NCBI GenBank assembly: GCA_910578565.1
Contig: CAJTQF010000014.1
Span: 1-20,002, forward strand
Length of the DNA: 20,002 bases
From: an uncultured Christensenella sp.
Lineage (GTDB): Bacteria; Bacillota; Clostridia; Christensenellales; Borkfalkiaceae
Direction: 5' to 3'
This document shows positions 6,109 to 13,600 of this stretch, piece after piece; the first letter of the stretch is position 1, and every line of letters starts with the position of its first letter. The position numbers were made by a program, and so were the translations under genes. Below the pieces are notes generated by a model, which saw only the letters and a list, made by a program, of their open reading frames with translations, had not been told where the DNA came from and ran no database searches.

Positions 6109-7707
6109 CTAAACCACATCGGGCAAATCGTTCAGAAACAGTACCGTATCGCCCTGACGTATATATTCCTTTATATGCTGTTGCGCCGCCTGAAGTGTGG
6201 GAACAGTTACGATTTTTTCCGTGTCGCCGCCATTGTCTGTATAACCGCATTTAACGGGTTCTATCAACGTATCGCCGACAAGAATCACCAAATCGAGCCC
6301 CGTAAGGTTTTTACCCAGCTCGTAATTCTCCTGCTTTTCCAGAACGCCCAGCTCCACAAGCCCGGGCGTCACGACGATTTTTCTGCCTTCGAAACCGCGC
6401 AGAACTTCCAGCGCGGCGCGCGCGCCCTTTACGTTGGAGTTGTAACCGTCGTCCAGAATATTTACGCCGTTATTCTGTATAAGCTGCAAACGGTGTTCGA
6501 TATACTCTATCTGCGGAACCGCCGCCGCAATTTCGTCAAGCGTCATACCCGCAAGATATGCGGTCTGCGCCGCAATAGCAATGTTGTATGCGGAGTGTCT
6601 GCCCAAAAGCCTGCTCTCGCACACCCTGCTTTCGCCGCCGAGCGTGAGTTTGAATTTTACGCCCGCGGGCGAACACTCTATGTCCGTCACGCAGTCGCAA
6701 CGCTGTTTATTGCAGGGGTATTCGGCGTAAAGGTCGTAACAGTCGTCCGCAATGACCGCGCACTGTTTCGTGCGCTCCAAAATTTCGCCCTTGGCTTTTA
6801 CCACGTTTCCGAACGTGCCGAAAGTTTCGAGATGCTGCCCGCATAAACCCGTTATCACGGAAATATCGGGCGGACATATTTCGCAGAGTTCGGCGATATC
6901 CCCTACGTTTCTCGCACCCATTTCCGCAATGAAAATATCGTAATTTTCAAGCCTGTGCGAGTTGATTGCAAGCGCAATTCCTATTGGCGTATTGTGCGAG
7001 CGGGGCGTGGTTAACACGCGGTACTTTGCTGAAAGTATTGTGTTCAGTATAAATTTAGTGCTTGTTTTGCCGAAGCTGCCCGTAATGCCAATTACCCTGA
7101 TATTGCCCGCCGCAAGTTTTGCCTTAGCGCTTTTTACGTATTTTCTGTTGCGCGGCACTTCGTAAATTTTTGCAACCGCGTTTGAAAGAGCTATTAAAAG
7201 AAACAGCACGGCGGGCAACACCGCCAGGGCGCAGTACCTTAAATTACGGAAAATTTCGTTGCCCCAGACGCAGTCGGCAAAGTTTAAAAGAGTTACGGCA
7301 ATATACGAAAATATGAAGCATATCACAAACAGCACGACGTACAGCCTTGTAAACCTTGCCGTCTTAGTAACCGAAGAACGCAACGCGATTTTACGGTCCG
7401 CGAAAATGTACACAGTAATGAAAAGTATAAAAGGAATTAATCCTATCACCGCCGACCATTCGCCCGTAAACGAAAAACAGAGCGAAACTATGCCGCAGGA
7501 CAAGAGACACAGCACAGACAAAAGAAGCAACCGCCTTTGGGCGAAATTGCTCTTTTTTGCAACCCATTTGAAAAACTTTTTACAGGAATATCCCGCCGAC
7601 TGCAACACGCCCAAAGGTTTATAGGCGGCGAAGCAAAGCAACGTCGCAAAAATCAGGGCGGTTAAAACGCACTCGATTGTTTTTGGTACGGATACGAAAA
7701 TTCCCAT
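6109..7707 (-). CDS. murF: Mur ligase with N-terminal membrane domain (MurF type)
   Basis: A 532-residue protein, about 80 longer than soluble MurF. Residues 1-185 hold about five membrane helices (roughly 10-29, 61-80, 85-103, 121-142, 157-178). A Mur ligase follows: P-loop GITGSFGKTSTK with Lys214, AEMGARNVGDIAELC, HSAYNIAIAAQTAYLAG in the central domain, and DDGYNSNVKGARAALEVL plus VTPGLVELG in the C-terminal domain. AEMGA and DDGYNSN are characteristic of MurF, which adds D-Ala-D-Ala to UDP-MurNAc-tripeptide; the adjacent ddl agrees. The membrane domain would place precursor completion next to MraY. The start is 2 bp after the preceding stop codon, so translation is probably coupled. The protein ends in LPDVV, shortly after the ligase domain. 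Confidence 0.88.
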   Translation of the reverse strand: MGIFVSVPKTIECVLTALIFATLLCFAAYKPLGVLQSAGYSCKKFFKWVAKKSNFAQRRLLLLSVLCLLSCGIVSLCFSFTGEWSAVIGLIPFILFITVYIFADRKIALRSSVTKTARFTRLYVVLFVICFIFSYIAVTLLNFADCVWGNEIFRNLRYCALAVLPAVLFLLIALSNAVAKIYEVPRNRKYVKSAKAKLAAGNIRVIGITGSFGKTSTKFILNTILSAKYRVLTTPRSHNTPIGIALAINSHRLENYDIFIAEMGARNVGDIAELCEICPPDISVITGLCGQHLETFGTFGNVVKAKGEILERTKQCAVIADDCYDLYAEYPCNKQRCDCVTDIECSPAGVKFKLTLGGESRVCESRLLGRHSAYNIAIAAQTAYLAGMTLDEIAAAVPQIEYIEHRLQLIQNNGVNILDDGYNSNVKGARAALEVLRGFEGRKIVVTPGLVELGVLEKQENYELGKNLTGLDLVILVGDTLIEPVKCGYTDNGGDTEKIVTVPTLQAAQQHIKEYIRQGDTVLFLNDLPDVV

Positions 7708-7709
7708 AA

Positions 7710-8432
7710 TTAATCACCGTTTAAAAATTTATAGACCGCGCCGTTAAAAGGCACGGGGTTTTCTGAAAAGCAGAAATGTCCGCCGCGGCATATTTCCAGC
7801 CTGCTACACGGAATAAGCGAATTGAATATCTTACCCTCTTCGCCGCAGGGCGTGACGGTATCTTCATCGCCGTATAAAAGCAAAGTTTTGCACCTTATCT
7901 CTCTTGCGCAGGACTGCAAATCTTCGTTCACTATTTTTTTATAGCTCTCGCGCATGACGGGCGGCAGTGTGCGGTACTCCGCGCTGCCGAAGTGTTTTTC
8001 CGCAAATGCGGGAAAAATCTTTTTAACGAAACGGTAAGCCTTTACCCGCCGCAAATACTTTTTGCCGCGCGGCTTTACAATGCCCGCGCCGCCCGTAATT
8101 ATCAATTTTTCGGCTGCACAGGGGTTTCCGGAAAGATATTTCAGCGCCACCCTTGCGCCGAACGAATGTGCTATTATGACGGGTTTTTTCAGATGCGCGG
8201 CTTTAATAAACTTATCAAGCCAAAGCGAATAATCGCCCACCGACCACGCCGAAATTATGGGCGCGCTGGCGCCGAAACCCGGAAAATCAGGTGCGGTAAC
8301 CCTGTAAAAAGAAGATAAAAATTTGATCTGGTAATAAAAACTTTCCTTTTTTGAAAGGTAGCCGTGCAAAAACAAAACGTCGCGCCCGTCGCCTTCCTGC
8401 AAAAGAGAAACGTATCTGCCGTCTAAAAGAAT
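7710..8432 (-). CDS. Alpha/beta hydrolase with a probable ATT start codon
   Basis: A 240-residue alpha/beta hydrolase. From the ATT start the triad is Ser90 in IIAHSFGAR, Asp191 in YGDEDTVTP and His219 in GGHFCF; the oxyanion motif is FLHGY. No ATG is available in frame. A TTG at 8402 has no ribosome binding site and would cut off the first strand (ILLDGRYVSLLQEG). The ATT at 8432 lies 7 bases after a clean AAGGAG (8445-8440) and 1 base after the rimI stop, so ATT is preferred. Substrate is not predictable; such hydrolases act on esters or lipids. Its place between rimI and murF suggests coupling to the cell-envelope part of the operon but does not define its role. Confidence 0.8.
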   Translation of the reverse strand: MLLDGRYVSLLQEGDGRDVLFLHGYLSKKESFYYQIKFLSSFYRVTAPDFPGFGASAPIISAWSVGDYSLWLDKFIKAAHLKKPVIIAHSFGARVALKYLSGNPCAAEKLIITGGAGIVKPRGKKYLRRVKAYRFVKKIFPAFAEKHFGSAEYRTLPPVMRESYKKIVNEDLQSCAREIRCKTLLLYGDEDTVTPCGEEGKIFNSLIPCSRLEICRGGHFCFSENPVPFNGAVYKFLNGD

Positions 8433-8433
8433 T

Positions 8434-8868
8434 TTAAAGCTCCTTGACCATCACAAGACAGTCTTCGCCGTCGGGATAGTAGCGCGAACGCGCGTACACA
8501 CCTTTGAACCCGCATTTGAGATACAGGCTCATGGCGGCATAGTTTGAAACGCGCACTTCCAGAAACAGCTTTTCAACGCCGCGCTGTTTCGCTTTTTTGA
8601 AAAGTTCGGAAAGCACCGCTGTGGCGACACCGCTTCCGCGGAAATCTTCCGCCACGGCGATATTGTCTATATCGGCTGTGTCCTGCGCGGCGGTAAAACC
8701 GCCGTAACCTATGATTTCACCGCCGTCTTCGGCAACCACGCCCGAAAAATTTTCGTTCCCGAAAGAAGAAGCCAACATTCCGAAAGACCAAGGCTCCCGC
8801 GGGAAACACTCTTTTTCGATTTCCGATATGCGCAGAATATCTTCATATTTCCAGGGGCGGATATTCAT
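8434..8868 (-). CDS. rimI: Ribosomal-protein-S18-alanine N-acetyltransferase-like GNAT
   Basis: A 144-residue GNAT acetyltransferase. The acetyl-CoA loop is DFRGSGVATAVL (residues 75-86), preceded by IDNIAVAEDFRG, with LEVRVSNYAAMSLYLKCGF and the tyrosines of RSRYYPDGEDCLVM near the C-terminus, all typical of RimI. The family acetylates N-terminal alanine of protein S18, though many Firmicute members may have other targets. The start at 8868 has GGAGGAGAA upstream and overlaps the tsaB stop by ATGA, indicating translational coupling. A longer in-frame start (8964) would lie inside tsaB and is rejected. The tsaE-tsaB-rimI order is a widespread arrangement. Confidence 0.9.
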   Translation of the reverse strand: MNIRPWKYEDILRISEIEKECFPREPWSFGMLASSFGNENFSGVVAEDGGEIIGYGGFTAAQDTADIDNIAVAEDFRGSGVATAVLSELFKKAKQRGVEKLFLEVRVSNYAAMSLYLKCGFKGVYARSRYYPDGEDCLVMVKEL

Positions 8869-9464
8869 TTTCTGTTCTCCTCCGCCTGTGATTTTCTGAC
8901 ATACAGCGCGTAAAGCGCATCCGCGCTTATATCGGCGCTGTTTTTCACCGCAGTTTCCAGACACTCTCCCGCATTGAGCCTTGTATAATTTTTCAGATCC
9001 AGCTGTTCCGTGCCGAAAAGGGGATAAAGACTTTCCGCCCGTTCGCGGCTGATATACGCGGGGGGCATGGTAACCGCCCTGCCCGCGCCGTAGCCGCAGA
9101 CGTAATAATAGCCGTGCGCCGCGTCTATGACGGTATAAAAATTTTCGCTGTTGACATTATATGCAATAAGGTCGAAAGCGGTTACCGCCCTGACGGGCTT
9201 GTCCACGCCTACGGCAAAACCCTTTGCGGTTGCAATGCCTATCCTTATGCCGGTAAACGACCCCGGTCCCGTTACCGCGGCGAAAAAGTCGCACTCCGCG
9301 GGAGTCAGTTTCACGGCGTCAAGCGCCCTTCCTATTTCGCCCATAAGCACGCACGAATGTTTCATGGCGCAGTCTTCTATATGGATAAGTTTTTTTGCCG
9401 CGCCCTTTTGCGCAAGTACGGTAAGATAGCGCGACGACGTGTCTATCGCAAGAAAATTACTCAT
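8865..9464 (-). CDS. tsaB: tRNA t6A synthesis protein TsaB
   Basis: A 199-residue ASKHA-fold protein, partner of TsaD in making N6-threonylcarbamoyladenosine at position 37 of ANN-decoding tRNAs. Seen are the N-terminal FLAIDTSSRYLTV and the hallmark AAVTGPGSFTGIRIGIATAKG (residues 62-82 region), followed by VRAVTAFDLIA. Family length is about 220-230, so the C-terminal part is slightly short. The start is the ATG at 9464 (homology begins at MSNFLAIDTS) with GGGAGAAAG upstream; it overlaps tsaE by 8 bp. tsaD is not in the window. Confidence 0.92.
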   Translation of the reverse strand: MSNFLAIDTSSRYLTVLAQKGAAKKLIHIEDCAMKHSCVLMGEIGRALDAVKLTPAECDFFAAVTGPGSFTGIRIGIATAKGFAVGVDKPVRAVTAFDLIAYNVNSENFYTVIDAAHGYYYVCGYGAGRAVTMPPAYISRERAESLYPLFGTEQLDLKNYTRLNAGECLETAVKNSADISADALYALYVRKSQAEENRK

Positions 9465-9858
9465 ACACAATCTTTCTCCCGTCAGCAGTTTTTTCAATCA
9501 TAACTCTCCTGACTTTTTCCGGCAGTACCGACGAAATATTCTGCGCCCACTCTATAAGACAAATTCCGCCCGCGTAAAAGTAGTCGCAAAGCCCAAGACT
9601 TTCCGCCTGCCCGCCGCTGCTTAAACGGTAACAGTCAAAGTGGTAAAGTTTTCCGCCGTAATCGTTCATATAGGCATAGGTCGGAGACAAAATTTCATCG
9701 CTTATCCCAAGCCCCAGCGCAACGCCCTTTGCAAACACGGTTTTGCCCGCGCCCATTTCGCCGTCAAGCAAAACCACATCGCCCGCCTTTAAATTTTTTG
9801 CATACCGTTCCCCGAAGCGCATAGTCTTTTCGGGGCTGTCAGAAATAAATATTGCCAT
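9457..9858 (-). CDS. tsaE: tRNA t6A synthesis ATPase TsaE
   Basis: A 133-residue P-loop ATPase that binds the TsaB-TsaD complex and drives the t6A cycle. The Walker A motif is DGEMGAGKTVFAKG (Lys39, Thr40), followed by the switch-like LSPTYAYMNDY, the YHFDCYRLS segment and CLIEWAQNI near the C-terminus, all standard for TsaE. Length is slightly below the usual 140-150. It starts 12 bp after the stop of the giant transglutaminase gene, so this housekeeping pair appears to be read from the same transcript as the surface proteins. Confidence 0.92.
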   Translation of the reverse strand: MAIFISDSPEKTMRFGERYAKNLKAGDVVLLDGEMGAGKTVFAKGVALGLGISDEILSPTYAYMNDYGGKLYHFDCYRLSSGGQAESLGLCDYFYAGGICLIEWAQNISSVLPEKVRRVMIEKTADGRKIVYE

Positions 9859-9870
9859 TTTTACACCGCG

Positions 9871-10677
9871 TCAGTCAATCACCGTCAGCGTTCCGAATTT
9901 ATAAGTAACGCTGTAATTTGCGGAAACGTCGTTTCCGCGTTCATCGTAAACAACGTATTGTTCCGCTCTGTTTGCCGCAATGCCCGCGTCGGTTAACGAA
10001 CCGGTCACCTGCACTTCCATTCTGTGTCCGCTTGCAAGCGCGCCGAAAGATATCCACCACTCTCCGTTTTTAAGCGGAGTTCCGTCGTACTCTTTTTCTG
10101 CGCTCTGCGTGGTCACGGTAATATTTCTGGGGCTGATATCAATGCCTTCGCCGCGGCTGCCCTGCACGCTGTCGCAGCTGAAAATTATGTTGTAATTGCC
10201 CGAAACTTCGTACCCCGCGGCGTTGTACAGCCGTAAAGGAAGCGCCTTTATAGCATCCCAGTCAAAACCGTACGCATCGGTCACTGCAACCGAAGACGGG
10301 TCAAACTCCATTCTGAACCCTGCGGGCAAACCTTCTACGAACCAGTCGCCGCTGCCCAGCGAATGTCCCAGCCCGTCGTACTCGCACGCGAGATAGTACA
10401 AATGCACCGTTATAAGCGTACCCGCTCTGACCACGGTAAGGTTGCCTTCGCCCGAAGTCCATAATACATTTTTAACGGGCTTGCCGTCGGGGTAGAACAA
10501 CGTTATGTCCGTAACCCGGCTTGAACTTGTTCCCACGTCGGTACGGCTGCCGCCGAACTGCGCCCTGTAAGTATATCCTTCCTTGATAAGTTCGGCAAGT
10601 TTGCCCTGTTCAACCAGGCGGTTTGCCACGAGCGGTTTGCCGTCGTACTCCTTCGTAACGTCCGCGGGCTTGATTAT
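9871..10677 (-). repeat. Three C-terminal YDG/MBG-type repeats of the 2159-aa protein
   Basis: Residues 1892-2159 hold three units: the first with KEYDGKPL, the second divergent with CEYDGLGH, the third with KEYDGTPL and a typical ending NYSVTYKFGTLTVID at the very C-terminus. The paralog at 16371 also has exactly three units after its transglutaminase module. Confidence 0.8.
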
Positions 10678-13600
10678 ACCTAAATTTATTTCTTCTTCCG
10701 GACCGTCGGACGAACCTGTTACTTCTATCTGCACCCAGCCCATGCCGTCAACGTAAATTTCAACCCAGGCGTGCGCGTTTTCGGTGGTGATTTCAACCCA
10801 CTCGCCCGCGGCGGTCATACCCGTATAACCCACGGTATAGCGCGCGGGTATGCCCATCATTCTAAAAAGAAGAGTAGCCGCGCTGGCGTAGTGGCGGCAA
10901 ACGCCTTCCTTATAGTCGCGTAAAAAACTTACCACTGCGTCGCTCTCTTTGTCAAGCGCTTTGTCGTAATTAAGGTTATAGGTAGCCGCGCTATGCACGT
11001 ACGCCGCGATTTTAGCGGCAAGTCCGCTGTCGGAAGCATCGAAACCCTGCGCGGCGATTACCTGTTCGAGATAGTCCGCAGTACTTTTCGGAACGGCAAG
11101 GTAATTGTCGTAGACAAACTGTCTGTACCCGCGCTCCGCCGCGGTAAGATTTTGAAGATACAGTTTTACCGCGCCGTCCTGCAGATAGTTGTAGGGGTAA
11201 TAATACAGCGAATAAATTTTGCGCGCGTCGCCCGAATACAGCACGTCGCTCTGCTGGATTTCATATCCGTAATCGCCCGAAGCAAGGTAGTAAGGCAGGT
11301 AGTAATAACTTCCCATAACCTGTACCTGCATATAAACGCTCTGCCGTCCCGCCCCGCCCAAAGCGAAACCTGTAAGGTAGTTCATACCGTACTTGTTTTC
11401 GATTGTGCCCGAATAGGGGTTTGCGGGATTCCAGCCTGCGCCCGTGTACGCGCCGTAGCTCTGCAAACGCATATACACTTGCCCGCTTGCTTCCGAGTAA
11501 ACTTTCAATGCGGTTTGCTGCTCGCCACCGCCGACTGTGCCGTTTCCGCCGCCGATGCCGCCGCTCAGATCCAGATCGCCCACGCCGCTTTGCTCTCTGT
11601 CGTAAACAACGAGCCTGCCCAACTTAGAAACCAGCCTTAGTCCCGAAGTGACGTCCGCGCCGGACGGAGAGAATACCGTCACGTCAAAAGTGTTGTACGA
11701 CGCGCCCACTTCGGTACGGCTGCCCGTCACCCTTATTTCGTAAGCGTAACCTTCCGCCAGAGTACTTTTTACTTCATAATTATTGTTGGTAAGCGGAGTT
11801 CCGTCGTAAATTTTGCCCGCGCCCGCCGTAGTTACGTACAGGCTGCCGAATTCGGTAACGTACAGATTGCCGTAATCTTCAACAAAGGTATATCCGTAGG
11901 TTACGTCGTTGCCCGCGCCGTCAAGCACTTTAAAACTGTCAACGGTGAAACTGTTGGGCTGTTCGCCTATTTGGGTGATAGAACCGGTAAAGGTAATCCC
12001 CGCTTCGGCTTCGTGCCCTTCCACTTTGGCGTCCGAAACAAAAATGTTATAAGCATAACTGCTGTTTGCTATCTCGTACCTTTCGCAGGTCAGCGGGTGC
12101 CCGTCGTAAATCTTTTCCGCGTCAGACGAGCGGATAATTATTTCGCGCTTTAATATGTTGACCTGTTTTGAAAGCAGAGTAATTTCGAAGTTAGATGATA
12201 AATCGTTGTTGTTATAATCTGTTATTTTTGCGCTGCCTTCTTCAAAATACAGGGTGGCGGCGCCAGTAGCGTACTCGTCGCAAAGCACGGTCACGGTTAC
12301 CTGCGTTTCGTCCACAAGACCGTATTCCGACACGCTGCGGAAATAGTATCCCGAAGTTATAACGGTGTTTACGGGCGCGCCGGTAAAGTAAATACTGTCA
12401 AAACGGTAAGTTACGGTTACGGGGCGCTTTGTGACTTTAAGCGTGCCGCAAGTCACATGCAGGTCATAGTTAGAAGTTCTGTCCGTTTCGCCTTCGGCAA
12501 CGCCTAAGGTGATTTTATTTTCCGCTTCGCCCACGGTTACGATTTCAGCCGCGTCCGAATATGTAAACCCGTGACCTTCTACCAGCCCGTAAGGACTGCC
12601 CGCGTCTACATTTGCGGAAGGATTGGAATGGGGCGTATTGTCGTACACCCATTCGCCGCCGTCGGTGGTGACGCGCACTTCGCGCTTTTTAACCGTAACC
12701 GTGCCGTAAATGTAAGTTATGCTGTAACAGTCCGTAACGTCGTCTTCGCCGCAGGATATAGTAACGGTAAGTTTGTTTTCGTAACTGCCCGCGTTTACAA
12801 ATGCTTCTATTTCCTTGCGCGAAGCCTGATGTCCTTCAATAAGCCCGTCGCACCCGAAACCGTCCACATAATGGTCGCCGCCGTCGTAGACCCAACCGCC
12901 GTCCGCGGTGGTAACCGTCAGTTTTTTGCCCGTGACGGTGAGAGTTCCGTCAACAACCGCTATTGCGTAGTTGCCCGTAACATCGTCCGCCACGGAAGAA
13001 ATCCGTACGCTTGCCGCAACGTTCGGACTTTCGCCTACGTCCGTCTGCGAACCGCTTATTTCCGCATTCAATTTATGGTCTTTAACCAGCGCGGGCGCGT
13101 AAGCGGAAGTCACCGCATACTCCGCGCATGTCAGCGGCGTTCCGTCATATTCCTTTTGCGCGGACCCTGCGGTAACCGTGACGGGTCTCGGCAAGACGGT
13201 CAGTTTGCCGCTTGCAGTTTCAACCGCGTAATTGGCGGTAACGTCCCTGCCGTAGGAGTCGGTAATTTTTACCGTTGACCTAACTATATAATTTACGCCT
13301 TCTCCCGCGTCCGTCTGCGAACCTGCGGTCGCGGCGGTAATTTTGTGTCCCTTGACAAGTTGGTCGGGTTCAGCCGCGCCGTAAAGTTTGCCGGTCAGGG
13401 GGTCGCCGTCGTATATCTTTTGCGCGGCGCTCGGTTTTACGGTAATTTCGCGCTGCGTGACTTTCAATATACCGCCCGCAAGAGAAATTTTATAGTTCCG
13501 CGTAACGTTGTTGCCGCTTGCGTCGCGGATTATAACGGTGTCGCCGACAATGATATTTGCGCTTTCGCCCGCGTCCGTCTGCGAACCCGACGTCTGCGCG

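Noticed and set aside
6054..6119. N-terminal extension of Ddl to an upstream ATG at 6119
   Set aside because: The extension would overlap the murF 3' end and has basic low-information sequence, while the ATG at 6053 has GGAGGTGG upstream and begins at the conserved first strand.
8869..8964. N-terminal extension of RimI to 8964
   Set aside because: It lies inside tsaB. The ATG at 8868 has a strong ribosome binding site and overlaps the tsaB stop by ATGA.
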